This document shows, piece after piece, positions 40,920 through 49,779 of a stretch of DNA of 64,000 bases. The notes beneath the pieces are model-generated. The model saw nothing but the letters and a program-made list of their open reading frames with translations. It made no database searches and was not told where the DNA came from. Location of the stretch: positions 48,805-112,804 of the forward strand of contig DXMK01000018.1 in NCBI GenBank assembly GCA_019414245.1, in the 5' to 3' direction. The position numbers and the translations under genes are program-made. Position 1 is the stretch's first letter, and each line of letters begins with the position of its first letter. This stretch comes from Collinsella sp. Lineage in GTDB: Bacteria; Actinomycetota; Coriobacteriia; Coriobacteriales; Coriobacteriaceae.

Positions 40920-41999
40920 ATGGCAAACAAGCTCTCCGTCGCATTCATCGGCACCGGAATTATGGGTGCCCCCATCGCCGGCCACATTCTGGACGCTGGC
41001 TATCCCGTCACGGTCAACAACCGCACCAAGTCCAAGGCTGCAGCGCTCGTTGAGCGCGGTGCCGTCTGGGCCGATACGCCGGCAGATGCCGCGGCGAACG
41101 CCGACGTCGTCTTTACCATGGTGGGCTATCCCTCCGAGGTCGAGGAGCTCTACCTGGCGGGCGACGGCCTGCTCGCGTGCACTAAGCCCGGCGCGGTCCT
41201 GATCGACCTCACCACGAGCTCGCCCGAGCTGGCGCGCGACATTGCCGAGGCCGCCCAGGTTTCTGGTCGCATGGCGTTTGACTGTCCCGTCACCGGCGGC
41301 GAGTCGGGCGCTATCGCCGGTACGCTCACGGCTATCGTGGGCGCTACCGAGAACGACATCGCGCCGGTCCGCGACATCCTTGCCACCTTTGCGGCCAACA
41401 TCTGCTGCTTCGACGGCGCCGGCAAGGGCCAGGCTGCCAAGCTCGCCAACCAGGTGTCGCTGGGCGCCTGCATGGTCGGCATGGCAGACGCCATGGCATT
41501 TGCCGAGCTGAGCGGCCTTGATCTGGAGAAGACCCGCCAGATGATCCTGGGCGGTACCGGCAAGTCCGGCGCCATGGAGAGCCTGGCTACCAAGGCGCTC
41601 GACGGCGACTACAAGCCCGGCTTTATGGTCGAGCACTTCATCAAGGACCTGCGCTTGGCGCTCGCCTATGCCGACGATCGCGAGCTTGCGCTGCCCGGCG
41701 CCGACGTGGCCTTTACGCTCTACGACATGCTCGATGCCATCGGTGGTGCCAAGCTGGGCACCCAGGCCATCACGGTCCTCTATAAGGAGGAGGCCGACGC
41801 CATCGCCGCCGGTCTGGACTGGTCGCAGTATCGTCCCGAAGAGCACGGTGCTCACGAGGACGGCTGCGGTTGCGGCGAGCACGGCGACGACCATGAGTGC
41901 GGTTGCGGCCACCACCATGGCGAGGACCACGAGTGCTGCGGCGGCCACGGCCATGATGATGGCCACGAGTGCTGCTGCGGCCACCATCACGGGGAGTAG
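40920..41999 (+). CDS. Beta-hydroxyacid dehydrogenase with a His/Cys-rich metal-binding tail
   Basis: The first ~300 residues are a 3-hydroxyisobutyrate dehydrogenase / tartronate semialdehyde reductase-type enzyme: Rossmann motif FIGTGIMGAPIAGHILDAGY, substrate loop DCPVTGGESGAIAGTL and the catalytic Lys in QAAKLANQVS. Residues ~307-359 form an extra tail composed almost only of His, Cys, Asp, Glu and Gly, with repeated GCGCGEHGDDHECGCGHHHG-like units. This should bind metal such as nickel or zinc. Such a tail is not part of the family. The membrane protein gene starts 5 bp after the stop. AAAAGGAAAGGTTTC precedes the ATG. Confidence 0.88.
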   Translation: MANKLSVAFIGTGIMGAPIAGHILDAGYPVTVNNRTKSKAAALVERGAVWADTPADAAANADVVFTMVGYPSEVEELYLAGDGLLACTKPGAVLIDLTTSSPELARDIAEAAQVSGRMAFDCPVTGGESGAIAGTLTAIVGATENDIAPVRDILATFAANICCFDGAGKGQAAKLANQVSLGACMVGMADAMAFAELSGLDLEKTRQMILGGTGKSGAMESLATKALDGDYKPGFMVEHFIKDLRLALAYADDRELALPGADVAFTLYDMLDAIGGAKLGTQAITVLYKEEADAIAAGLDWSQYRPEEHGAHEDGCGCGEHGDDHECGCGHHHGEDHECCGGHGHDDGHECCCGHHHGE

Positions 42000-42004
42000 C
42001 GCCC

Positions 42005-42430
42005 ATGAGCTGGACGTTCGTGGTGCTTGCGCTGGTGCTCTTTCTCTTTGCGATCTACATTGGCTTTTTGTGCGGCCAGTGGGCGTGCGAAAAGCGCGTC
42101 ATCACCAAGCGCGACTACTGGATTGCCAACTTTGCAGGCGCGGCGGCAGTCGTCCTGCTGACCTGGGTGTTCTCACTGTTCCCGCTGGTGCAGTTTGCGC
42201 CGATCGGCTGGCTCGGCGGCTTTATCGCCGGTCTTAAGATGAGCTTTGGCGAGTCCGTCGGTCCGTGGCGCAAACACGACGAGGTCTTTAACGTCAACAA
42301 GGCTCATCGCGCCGCCGCCGACGCGGGCGACGCTGAGGAACGCCGCCGTGCGCGTCGCAATGGCGCGGCCGACCGACAGCTCATCTCGGTCACCGATGAC
42401 AGCAAGGGTGCTGGCAAGCACGCTAAGTAA
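42005..42430 (+). CDS. Small membrane protein with charged C-terminus
   Basis: I do not recognise this 141-residue protein. Two hydrophobic helices (residues ~3-24 and ~40-60) and a short third near 65-78 are followed by a basic and acidic cytoplasmic tail (AEERRRARRNGAADRQLISV). GGGGAGTAGCGCCC gives a ribosome binding site inside the preceding gene's stop region. It lies in a tight run between the His-tailed dehydrogenase and a HEAT-like protein, so it is probably co-transcribed with them. Confidence 0.75.
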   Translation: MSWTFVVLALVLFLFAIYIGFLCGQWACEKRVITKRDYWIANFAGAAAVVLLTWVFSLFPLVQFAPIGWLGGFIAGLKMSFGESVGPWRKHDEVFNVNKAHRAAADAGDAEERRRARRNGAADRQLISVTDDSKGAGKHAK

Positions 42431-42448
42431 TAGTAAGAAGAGGTAACT

Positions 42449-43147
42449 ATGGCAGAAAACAAAGACGAACAGCTCACCGACGAGGAGCTGGCACAGCTTC
42501 AGCTGGCAGAGGAGAACGAGAACGCCGTCGACCGCCTGGTTCAGGAGCTCGGCTGCCCCACGCGCCGCATCCGCCAGTTTGCCGCCCGCGTGCTGCATCT
42601 GCTTGCCGAGCGCGATCCCCAGCGCGTCGTGCCCTGCGTGCCCGCGCTGATCGAGGCGCTCGACCGCCCCGAGGCGCAGACCCGCTGGGAGGCTCTCGAT
42701 GCCCTGACGGCGCTCGCCACCACCTGCCCCGAGCAGCTGGGCGATGCCTTTGAGGGCGCCGAGACCGCACTGTTCGACGAGATTTCCTCCACGCTGCGCT
42801 ATGCCGCCTTCCGCCTGCTGTGCGTGTGGGGCGCCACGAGTGTCGAGCGTTCGCGCGAGGCTTGGCCCATCCTGGACGAGGCCATCCAGTGCTACCACGG
42901 CGACCTCGAGTATCGCGATATGCTCGGTTGCCTGTACGAGTTTGGTCAGGGCGAGATTGACGCCGAGGTTGCCGAGAAGCTCGCGCTGCGCCTTAGGTTC
43001 GACGCCGAGAACGGCAAAGGCAGCTATCTCAAGGCCCGTTCGAGCGAGATTTGCGAAATGCTTGTTAAACGTTTTGGCCTGGATCTCTCCAAAAAGAAGA
43101 AGCGTGCTAGCGTTAAAAAATCTGACGACGCCGAAGACGAGGAGTAA
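42449..43147 (+). CDS. HEAT-repeat-like protein
   Basis: This 232-residue, all-helical acidic protein has residues 35-130 with HEAT-like pairs such as 'CPTRRIRQFAARVLHLLAER' and 'EAQTRWEALDALTALATTCP'. The C-terminus is lysine-rich (KKKKRASVKKSDD). It probably acts as a protein-binding scaffold. AAGAAGAGGTAACT precedes the ATG. It lies 6 bp upstream of the isocitrate dehydrogenase gene and appears to share its transcript. The molecular role is unknown. Confidence 0.8.
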   Translation: MAENKDEQLTDEELAQLQLAEENENAVDRLVQELGCPTRRIRQFAARVLHLLAERDPQRVVPCVPALIEALDRPEAQTRWEALDALTALATTCPEQLGDAFEGAETALFDEISSTLRYAAFRLLCVWGATSVERSREAWPILDEAIQCYHGDLEYRDMLGCLYEFGQGEIDAEVAEKLALRLRFDAENGKGSYLKARSSEICEMLVKRFGLDLSKKKKRASVKKSDDAEDEE

Positions 43148-43153
43148 CAGATT

Positions 43154-44239
43154 ATGGCGCACGATGTAGTCCTGATTCCCGGTGACGGTATCGGTCCCGA
43201 GATTACGCAGGCCATGCGCCGCGTGGTCGAGGCCGCCGGTGTCCAGATCAATTGGAACGTCCAGGAGGCCGGTGCCGGTGTCATGGACGAGTTTGGCACG
43301 CCGCTGCCCCAGCACGTGCTCGATGCGGTCGCCGAGACCAAGGTTGCCATCAAGGGTCCCATTACTACGCCGGTTGGCACGGGTTTCCGCAGCGTTAACG
43401 TCGCCCTGCGCAAGCACTTTGACCTGTACGCCTGTGTGCGCCCTTGCCTGTCGCAGCCGGGCGACGGCTCGCGCTTCCGCGACGTCGACCTGGTCATCGT
43501 GCGCGAGAACACCGAGGACCTCTATGCCGGCATCGAGTTCGATGAGGGGGCTGCCGAGGTCGAGGAGCTCTCGCAGCTTGTCGAGCGCTCGGGCCAGAAG
43601 ACCTTCGCCGCGGATTCCGCCATCTCAATCAAGCCCATCTCCATCGCCAAGAGCCGCCGCATTGTGGAGTACGCCTTTGAGTACGCCCGCCGCTGCGGCC
43701 GCAAAAAGGTGACGGCCGTGCATAAGGCCAACATCATGAAGGCGACCGATGGCCTGTTCCTGCGCGTTGCGCGCGAGGTGGCCGCCAACTATCCCGATAT
43801 CGAGTTCAACGACAAGATCGTCGACGCCACCTGCATGGGCCTGGTCCAGAACCCCAACGACTTCGATGTCCTGGTGCTGCCCAACCTGTACGGTGACATT
43901 GTGAGCGACCTGTGCGCCGGTCTGGTAGGTGGACTGGGTATGGCTCCGGGTTCCAACATCGGTGCCGACTGCGCCATCTTCGAGGCGACGCACGGCTCCG
44001 CGCCCGATATCGCTGGCCAGGATATCGCCAACCCCACAGCCGAGATCCTCTCTGCTGCGATGATGCTCGATCACCTGGGCGAGAACGACGCGGCCAATCG
44101 CATTCGCGCCGCCGTTTCTGCCACGCTCGACGAGGGTGAGCAGGTTACCGGCGACGTTCGTCGTGCCCAGACCGGCTCCGTTGAGGGCGCTGTGGGCACG
44201 CAGGCCTTTGCCGATGCCGTTATCGCGCACCTGGCCTAA
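43154..44239 (+). CDS. NAD-type isocitrate / isopropylmalate dehydrogenase family enzyme
   Basis: This decarboxylating beta-hydroxyacid dehydrogenase has 361 residues. Visible motifs are the N-terminal VLIPGDGIGPEITQAMRRVV, the phosphate-loop VRENTEDLYAGIEF typical of NAD-isocitrate dehydrogenases, the catalytic region LPNLYGDIVSDLCAGLVGGL and the cofactor loop ATHGSAPDIAGQDIANPTAE. Isocitrate is the most likely substrate from the ENTEDLYAG motif, but homoisocitrate or isopropylmalate cannot be excluded. It ends a four-gene run starting at 40920 and has its own terminator. Confidence 0.9.
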   Translation: MAHDVVLIPGDGIGPEITQAMRRVVEAAGVQINWNVQEAGAGVMDEFGTPLPQHVLDAVAETKVAIKGPITTPVGTGFRSVNVALRKHFDLYACVRPCLSQPGDGSRFRDVDLVIVRENTEDLYAGIEFDEGAAEVEELSQLVERSGQKTFAADSAISIKPISIAKSRRIVEYAFEYARRCGRKKVTAVHKANIMKATDGLFLRVAREVAANYPDIEFNDKIVDATCMGLVQNPNDFDVLVLPNLYGDIVSDLCAGLVGGLGMAPGSNIGADCAIFEATHGSAPDIAGQDIANPTAEILSAAMMLDHLGENDAANRIRAAVSATLDEGEQVTGDVRRAQTGSVEGAVGTQAFADAVIAHLA

Positions 44240-44298
44240 GGCATGCAGACTGCAAACGCCTAAATAGTACTTAAGTGTTTGCGTATAACCTGAGAATC

Positions 44299-44331
44299 AA
44301 TACGCCCGGCGCTTTGTCGGGCGTATTCTAT
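44299..44331 (+). terminator. Terminator of the dehydrogenase operon
   Basis: AATACGCCCG pairs with CGGGCGTATT around GCGCTTTGT and is followed by CTATT. It is preceded by GCAAACGC...GTGTTTGCG, a further small inverted repeat. Confidence 0.75.
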
Positions 44332-44365
44332 TGTGGACTATGTTTCCTAACAAGGAGTAACTGAT

Positions 44366-45460
44366 ATGGGTCTGATTCAAAAGAAGGACGAGAAGGACGA
44401 GATCGACGGCATCCAGATCATCGAGCGCGGCGAAGGCCCCGATGGTGATGAGGAGGAGAAGATCGATCTGGTCGCCGGTACGTCTGCCGAACATATTGCC
44501 GCCGGTACGACGGCCGAGGAGGAGGACGCTCGCCTGGAGGCAAAGATCGCCGCGGACGCCGCCGACGAGAACCTCATGCCCGAGGAGCAGGACGAGGACG
44601 ACGATATCCTGGGTTCCGACGAAGACGACCGCGCATCCAAGCACAAGAAGACGATGATTGCCGCCTTCGTGGTTGCAGTCGTGATCGCTGCTGTGGTCGG
44701 CTTCTTTATCGGCAACGGTGGTTTTGGCGGCAAGGGCGTCGGCTCGGCGACCCTCACCGAGGACCAGCTCGATTCGACCGTGGCAAGCTACAGCTACAAC
44801 GGCAAGAAGAGCGACATCACCGCGCGCGAGGCCATTGAGAGCCAGTACAGCCTCGACACCGTCAAGGATGGCGATGGCAACTACACCGCTCCCTCTGCCG
44901 ACGTCATCCTGTCCTACGTGCGCAACAAGATCCTGCTCGACGCTGCCGAGGACGAGGGCATCACCGTCTCTTCTAAGGAGATGAAGAAGTACGCCGAGGA
45001 TTCCATCGGCACTTCGGACTACAAGACCATGGCCACGCAGTATGGCGTGTCCAAGGACCAGGCCAAGCAGATCGTCCGTCAGTCCGCGACGCTGCAGAAG
45101 CTCTACAAGAAGAAGGTCGGCGACACCTCCGCAAGCATGCCGACCGCCCCGACTGAGCCTGCTGACGGCAACGAGGAGACCGCGAGCAAGGACTACGCCG
45201 ATTACATCATCAACCTTGCCGGCGACGAGTGGGATAGCGAGAAGGGCACCTGGAAGGATGCCGACAGCACCTATGCCAAGGCCTTTGCCGACGATGCCTT
45301 TACGGCCGATAGCGCCACCTACAAGCAGGCCATGACCGCCTACTACACTGCTTATCAGCAGTATTCCTCGCAGGCTTCGAGCGCCAGCTCCAAGTGGACC
45401 GAGTATGCTAACGGCCTCTACGCCAAGGCCAACATCAGCATTTACGGCCTGTTTGCGTAA
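44366..45460 (+). CDS. Membrane-anchored SurA/PrsA-like protein
   Basis: This 364-residue protein has a very acidic cytoplasmic N-terminus (residues 1-90), a transmembrane helix near 96-115 and an extracytoplasmic domain. That domain contains SADVILSYVRNKILLDAAED, then GITVSSKEMKKYAEDSIGTS and SKDQAKQIVRQSATLQKLYK, a pattern seen in the chaperone domain of SurA/PrsA foldases. No parvulin isomerase domain is evident. A secretion-chaperone role is inferred. The start follows AACAAGGAGTAACTGAT. It is monocistronic with a terminator. Confidence 0.75.
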   Translation: MGLIQKKDEKDEIDGIQIIERGEGPDGDEEEKIDLVAGTSAEHIAAGTTAEEEDARLEAKIAADAADENLMPEEQDEDDDILGSDEDDRASKHKKTMIAAFVVAVVIAAVVGFFIGNGGFGGKGVGSATLTEDQLDSTVASYSYNGKKSDITAREAIESQYSLDTVKDGDGNYTAPSADVILSYVRNKILLDAAEDEGITVSSKEMKKYAEDSIGTSDYKTMATQYGVSKDQAKQIVRQSATLQKLYKKKVGDTSASMPTAPTEPADGNEETASKDYADYIINLAGDEWDSEKGTWKDADSTYAKAFADDAFTADSATYKQAMTAYYTAYQQYSSQASSASSKWTEYANGLYAKANISIYGLFA

Positions 45461-45502
45461 GGGCCGCCCGAGCCGCCGAGCACGTAGCCAAAAATCTGAT
45501 AT

Positions 45503-45538
45503 GCCCGCTAGAACGGACATCGTTCTAGCGGGCTTTTT
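45503..45538 (+). terminator. Intrinsic terminator
   Basis: GCCCGCTAGAACG pairs with CGTTCTAGCGGGC around GACAT and is followed by TTTTT. Confidence 0.9.
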
Positions 45539-45606
45539 GCACTGTGGGGAGGGCGATGAGAGGGGGTGGTTGTATGCAAATTTTGGGACACTTTATTCAT
45601 ATAAAG

Positions 45607-45620
45607 TGAAAACGATTTCG
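45607..45620 (+). promoter_or_regulatory. Candidate cre-like site
   Basis: TGAAAACGATTTCG matches the Firmicute-type cre consensus at 13 of 14 positions. It directly follows the CACTTTAT/ATAAAGTG inverted repeat. A CcpA-like LacI regulator is required but not identified here. Confidence 0.3.
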
Positions 45621-45626
45621 GCTAAC

Positions 45627-45669
45627 TGGTAGTAACAATGTGGTACCACTGTTCATCTGGTAGTAACCA
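45627..45669. promoter_or_regulatory. Candidate NagR/DasR-like operators upstream of nagE
   Basis: TGGTAGTAACCA (45658-45669) has TGGT-N4-ACCA symmetry, as in the DasR consensus. CTGGTAGTAAC also occurs 31 bp earlier (45626), and TGGTACCA lies at 45641. A matching site is upstream of the gntR gene at 47660. Confidence 0.45.
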
Positions 45670-45817
45670 ATTTTGAAACGAAATCGAATGGAAATTGCTA
45701 AGAATTAGTTTGGTAATGAAATATATGCAACATGTCTACCTGCGCAAATTACCGTTTACGGGCCAAAAATAACCGTTTGGCAACGAAATAGTAATTTGAA
45801 CGGAATGTGGTGGACGT

Positions 45818-45845
45818 TTGAATTGAGTGTGTGCTACCGTACATA
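45818..45845 (+). promoter_or_regulatory. Possible nagE promoter
   Basis: TTGAAT, a 16-bp spacer and TACATA, downstream of the candidate operators. Confidence 0.3.
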
Positions 45846-45979
45846 CCAGCAACCTTCGAAAAGGACTGGGTTGACTAAGTTTGCGCTTAATGCCGGCAAG
45901 CGGAGAAGCCGGTATGCAGAGGGCGCGGACATGGAACTCGTTGGTGAACAACGAAAGAAAGGTTGGAGGAGATACCAAT

Positions 45980-47470
45980 ATGATGAAGTACCTCCAGAAG
46001 CTCGGCAAAGCGCTGATGCTTCCCGTCGCGGCGCTTCCCGTCGCAGGCATTCTTATGGGTGTGGGCTACCTGCTCGCTCCCGCAGTCATGGGTGCTGCCG
46101 GTGACACTACCGGTTTTGCCTATACCGCCGGTTTCCTGCTCATCAAGGCAGGCGGCGCTCTTATCGATAACATGGCCTGGCTGTTCGCAGTCGGCGCCGC
46201 TGTCGGCCTTGCCGACGATCACGATGGCACCGCTGGCCTCGCTGGCCTCGTCGCCTTCCTGATGATTCAGCAGCTCCTGAGCCCCGCTGTCGTTGGCACC
46301 ATTCGTGGTATGGACGCCGATGCTCAGACCGCTTGGCTTGCCACGACCGAGGGCATCGCGTTCTCCAAGATCGCTGGTAACTCCTTCATCGGCATCCTGT
46401 CCGCCGTCATCGGTGGCACTTGCTACAACAAGTTCAAGGACACTCGTCTTCCCGACTGGCTGGCCTTCTTCTCCGGCAAGCGTTGCGTCGCCATCATGAC
46501 CGCCGTCATCTGCATCGTCGTCTCCGTCGTCCTGCTCTTTGCTTGGCCGCTCATCTTCGGTGCTCTTGTTGCTCTTGGTGAGGGTATCGCCGCCATGGAT
46601 GGTATCGGCGCTGGCATCTACGCCTTCCTCAACCGCCTGCTCATCCCGACCGGTCTGCACCACGCTCTGAACAACGTGTTCTGGTTCGACACCATCGGCC
46701 TGGGCGACCTGACCCACTTCTGGGCTGGCGAGACCTCTGCTGACGTCAAGTGGAGCCTCGGTATGTACATGTCCGGCTTCTTCCCCTGCATGATGTTCGG
46801 TATCCCGGGCGCTGCCCTGGCTATGGTTCAGACCGCTAAGAACAAGAAGGCTGCTATCGGCCTGGTTGTCTCCGCTGCTATCTGCGCCTTCGTCTGCGGC
46901 GTCACCGAGCCCTTCGAGTTCGGCTTCATGTTCCTGTGCTTCCCGCTCTACGTCGTGTACGCTGCCCTGTACGGCGTCTTCACCGTCATCACCTACTTTG
47001 TTGGTTTCCGTGCCGGCTTCTGCTTCTCCGCTGGTGCTACCGACCTCCTGTTCTCCGCTAGCCTCCCGGCTGCTGCCAACACCTGGATGATTATCCCGCT
47101 GGGCATCGCTGCCTTCGTGGTCTTCTACCTCGTGTTCCGCTTCGCCATCACCAAGTTCAACCTCATGACCCCTGGTCGCGAGGATGAGGATGTCGAGGAG
47201 ACCTCCGCTTCCGCCGCTGCTGGCGACGACAAGTTCGCCGCTCTGGCCGCCGCTGTTCTTGCTGCCGTCGGTGGCAAGGAGAACGTCAAGACCGTTGACT
47301 GCTGCGCTACTCGCCTGCGCTTCGAGCTCGGCGATTCCGCTCTGGTCGACGAGGCCGCCTGCAAGAAGGCCGGCGCTCTGGGTGTCATGAAGATGGACAA
47401 GGGTGCTACCCAGGTCATCATCGGCACGCAGGTCCAGGCTGTTGCCGAGGAGCTCAAGAAGCTTCTCTAA
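45980..47470 (+). CDS. nagE: PTS EIICB transporter, N-acetylglucosamine/glucose type
   Basis: This 496-residue membrane permease (IIC, residues 1-400) is fused to a IIB domain. The start MMKYLQKLGKALMLPVAALP and the IPTGLHHALNNVFWFDTIGL segment are typical of NagE-type permeases. The IIB site is DCCATRLRFEL, with the phosphocysteine in the CxTRLR-type motif. No IIA domain is fused, so a separate glucose-type IIA is needed. GGTTGGAGGAGATACCAAT precedes the ATG. GlcNAc specificity is inferred from the nearby nagA and GntR genes. Its codon use looks highly optimised. Confidence 0.9.
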   Translation: MMKYLQKLGKALMLPVAALPVAGILMGVGYLLAPAVMGAAGDTTGFAYTAGFLLIKAGGALIDNMAWLFAVGAAVGLADDHDGTAGLAGLVAFLMIQQLLSPAVVGTIRGMDADAQTAWLATTEGIAFSKIAGNSFIGILSAVIGGTCYNKFKDTRLPDWLAFFSGKRCVAIMTAVICIVVSVVLLFAWPLIFGALVALGEGIAAMDGIGAGIYAFLNRLLIPTGLHHALNNVFWFDTIGLGDLTHFWAGETSADVKWSLGMYMSGFFPCMMFGIPGAALAMVQTAKNKKAAIGLVVSAAICAFVCGVTEPFEFGFMFLCFPLYVVYAALYGVFTVITYFVGFRAGFCFSAGATDLLFSASLPAAANTWMIIPLGIAAFVVFYLVFRFAITKFNLMTPGREDEDVEETSASAAAGDDKFAALAAAVLAAVGGKENVKTVDCCATRLRFELGDSALVDEAACKKAGALGVMKMDKGATQVIIGTQVQAVAEELKKLL

Positions 47471-47494
47471 GCCTTAAAGACGTATCTGTCTTGC

Positions 47495-47530
47495 AAAGGG
47501 TCGTCCCGCTCCGCGGGGGCGGCCCTTTTT
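47495..47530 (+). terminator. nagE terminator
   Basis: AAAGGGTCGTCCCGC pairs with GCGGGGGCGGCCCTTT around TCC and is followed by TT. Confidence 0.85.
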
Positions 47531-47659
47531 GCTACCTCGATACCTGATGTAGCGTTGTAATTGGTATTACAGTGCGCAGGCTATCAACCGGCAAACAATA
47601 TTGAAATATGCTGGTTGACCTGCTGTTATTCCAATAAAACTGCTATAGTACGTGGTGTC

Positions 47660-47671
47660 TGGTTACAACCA
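47660..47671. promoter_or_regulatory. Candidate NagR/DasR-like operator upstream of gntR
   Basis: TGGTTACAACCA continues as ATTTCGA. The site at 45658 reads TGGTAGTAACCA then ATTTTGA. The shared flank supports a common regulator, probably the GntR protein encoded just downstream. Confidence 0.5.
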
Positions 47672-47702
47672 ATTTCGAGTCATTTATCCGGCAGGTATCA
47701 TT

Positions 47703-48434
47703 ATGGCAATGGGAGCGCGCAAACAACCTCTGTACGATCAGCTCGTCGATCTGTTGACCGATAAAATCGATCACGAACTTCGGCCCGGCGACTATTTGCC
47801 GTCCGAGCGTGACCTGTCGGAACGCTACGGACTCTCGCGTACGACGGTTCGCCTTGCCCTGCAGGAGCTTGAACGCCTGGGCCTGGTGGTTCGCCAGCGC
47901 GGCCGTGGAACCATGGTGTGCGACCGCTCTCTGCAAACGGCAAACCTCACGCAGACATACAGCTTTACCGAGCAGATGAAGGCGATCGGCCGTGTGCCCA
48001 AGACGACGATTCTTGAGTTTACCGAGGTCGAGGCTGACAAGAATATTGCCGTAGAGATGAACGCGCGCCTGGGCGAGCGTCTGTACAAGATCAAGCGCCT
48101 GCGTATTGCCGATGGTGTGCCGCTGATGATTGAGTGTACATATCTGCCAAGCCGCAAGTTCTTTGCGCTTAAGCGCCCCATGATTGAGAACAAATCGCTG
48201 TACGACATGATCGAGCAGGACTTTCACGAGAAAGTTCGCGTGGCAGAGGAAGAATTCTACGCGAGTATCGCCCGCCATTCCGACGCTCGTCTGCTCGAGA
48301 TTGCCGAAGGCGCACCGGTCCTGGATTTGATTCGTACCACATATGACATGAACAACGAGGTTATCGAGTATACGCGTTCGGTTGCGCGCGCCGACCAGTT
48401 TAAGTACAAGGTCTACCACAACCGCGCAGTCTAG
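47703..48434 (+). CDS. GntR/HutC-family regulator, NagR/DasR-like
   Basis: This 243-residue repressor has an N-terminal winged helix (YDQLVDLLTDKIDHELRPGD, then RDLSERYGLSRTTVRLALQE) and a UTRA effector domain that ends TTYDMNNEVIEYTRSVARAD. Homologues with this plan bind GlcN6P or GlcNAc6P and control amino sugar genes. It lies between nagE and nagA and has a TGGT-N4-ACCA site just upstream, shared with nagE, so autoregulation and control of nagE are inferred. The start is ATG 47703 or 47709; neither has a strong ribosome binding site. Confidence 0.92.
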   Translation: MAMGARKQPLYDQLVDLLTDKIDHELRPGDYLPSERDLSERYGLSRTTVRLALQELERLGLVVRQRGRGTMVCDRSLQTANLTQTYSFTEQMKAIGRVPKTTILEFTEVEADKNIAVEMNARLGERLYKIKRLRIADGVPLMIECTYLPSRKFFALKRPMIENKSLYDMIEQDFHEKVRVAEEEFYASIARHSDARLLEIAEGAPVLDLIRTTYDMNNEVIEYTRSVARADQFKYKVYHNRAV

Positions 48435-48577
48435 AGTTATTGGGTATAAACGGCTTGGCGTGTTTTGCGGCGGGTGCAAAATGTGCCAAGCGGTAGAAGG
48501 CAACGAACAATCGCTCGAATTAACAATGCAGTGGTTTTTGATCCGCCCTAAAACGCACTGCGGGTACGGGAGCATAG

Positions 48578-49747
48578 ATGAGCACGTATGCTATCAAGGC
48601 CGACAAGTTCTTTTTGCCGGCGGGGCCGCAGCTGGGCGGCTACCTTATGGTCGAAGATGGCGTCTTTGGCGCTTGGCAGGCCGATGAGCCCGCTTGCGAG
48701 ATCAAAGATTATTCGGGTACATGGATTGCGCCGGGCATGGTGGACACCCACATTCATGGCTTCTATAACCATGCCACGACCGATAACGATGCCGAGGGTA
48801 TCAACATCAGCTCGACCGAGCTCGCTCGTCGTGGCACCACCAGCTGGCTGCCCACGACCTTTACCGACGGCGTGGAGCAGATCAAGGACGCCTGTGCCGC
48901 TATTGCACAGGCGGACGAAGAGCGTGGGCCCGAGTTCTGCGGTGCTCGTATTCAGGGCATCTACCTGGAGGGTCCGTTCTTTACCATGAAGCACGTGGGC
49001 GCCCAGAACCCCGCTTATCTGATCGACCCGTCCGAGGAAATTTTTGACGAGTGGCAGGAGGCCGCCGGCGGTCGTATCGTCAAGAGCGCCATGGCGGCCG
49101 AGCGCGATGGCGCTGCCGCTTACGCCGCGGCTCTGAGCGCCAAGGGTGTCGTGACCTGCATTGGCCACTCCGATGCCACCTATGATGAGTGTGCCGCCGC
49201 CATCAATGCTGGCGCCAGCTGCTTTACGCATACCTACAACGGCCAGCGCGGTCTGCATCACCGTGAGCCCGGTGTCGTCGGGGCCGCTATGACCACGCCC
49301 AACACCTATGCCGAGATCATCTGCGACGGCAAACATGTGAACCCCGCTGCTATCAAGGCCCTGCTGCAGGCCAAGGGCTGGCAGCACACGGTGCTGATCA
49401 CCGACTGCCTGGGTTGCGGCGGCATGCCCGAGGGCAAGTACACCAGCGGCGGCATGGACGTCATTATGAAGGACAACCTTTGCTGGCTCGCCGATGGCTC
49501 TGCTATCGCCGGCTCGGTGCTCACGCTCGCACAGGGCGTCAAGAACATCGTCGACTGGGGCCTTGCGAGCGCCGATATCGCCATTCGCATGGCGACTGAG
49601 GTGCCTGCGCGTTCTGCTCACGTCGGGGATAAATGCGGCAGCATTATGCCTGGCCGCGACGCCGACTTTGTCGTGTTCAATCCCGACCTTACCCTGGTCG
49701 AGACGTATGTGGGCGGCAACAGCGTCGGTAACGCGTTTATCGAGTAG
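48578..49747 (+). CDS. nagA: N-acetylglucosamine-6-phosphate deacetylase
   Basis: This amidohydrolase removes acetate from GlcNAc6P to give GlcN6P. The protein has 389 residues. Metal and substrate motifs are recognisable: TWIAPGMVDTHIHGFYNHAT, the metal-ligand Glu in IYLEGPFFTMKHVG, CIGHSDATYDE, FTHTYNGQRGLHHREPG (divergent from the usual HLFNAM) and the catalytic Asp in LITDCLGCGG. ACGGGAGCATAG precedes the ATG. It follows the GntR gene and is followed 32 bp later by a YhcH protein. nagB was not found in the window. Confidence 0.93.
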   Translation: MSTYAIKADKFFLPAGPQLGGYLMVEDGVFGAWQADEPACEIKDYSGTWIAPGMVDTHIHGFYNHATTDNDAEGINISSTELARRGTTSWLPTTFTDGVEQIKDACAAIAQADEERGPEFCGARIQGIYLEGPFFTMKHVGAQNPAYLIDPSEEIFDEWQEAAGGRIVKSAMAAERDGAAAYAAALSAKGVVTCIGHSDATYDECAAAINAGASCFTHTYNGQRGLHHREPGVVGAAMTTPNTYAEIICDGKHVNPAAIKALLQAKGWQHTVLITDCLGCGGMPEGKYTSGGMDVIMKDNLCWLADGSAIAGSVLTLAQGVKNIVDWGLASADIAIRMATEVPARSAHVGDKCGSIMPGRDADFVVFNPDLTLVETYVGGNSVGNAFIE

Positions 49748-49779
49748 CCGCCAAAGAAACGATCCGAGAGGGGATTTAG

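Larger units (their letters stand above)
45461..45979 (+). other. 519-bp region upstream of nagE
   Basis: The region holds the terminator of the preceding gene, an AT-rich control region with a candidate cre site and TGGT-N4-ACCA operators (45607-45669), a possible promoter (45818-45845) and about 130 nt of leader with an ATGCCGGC/GCCGGTAT hairpin. No protein gene is supported. Confidence 0.6.
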
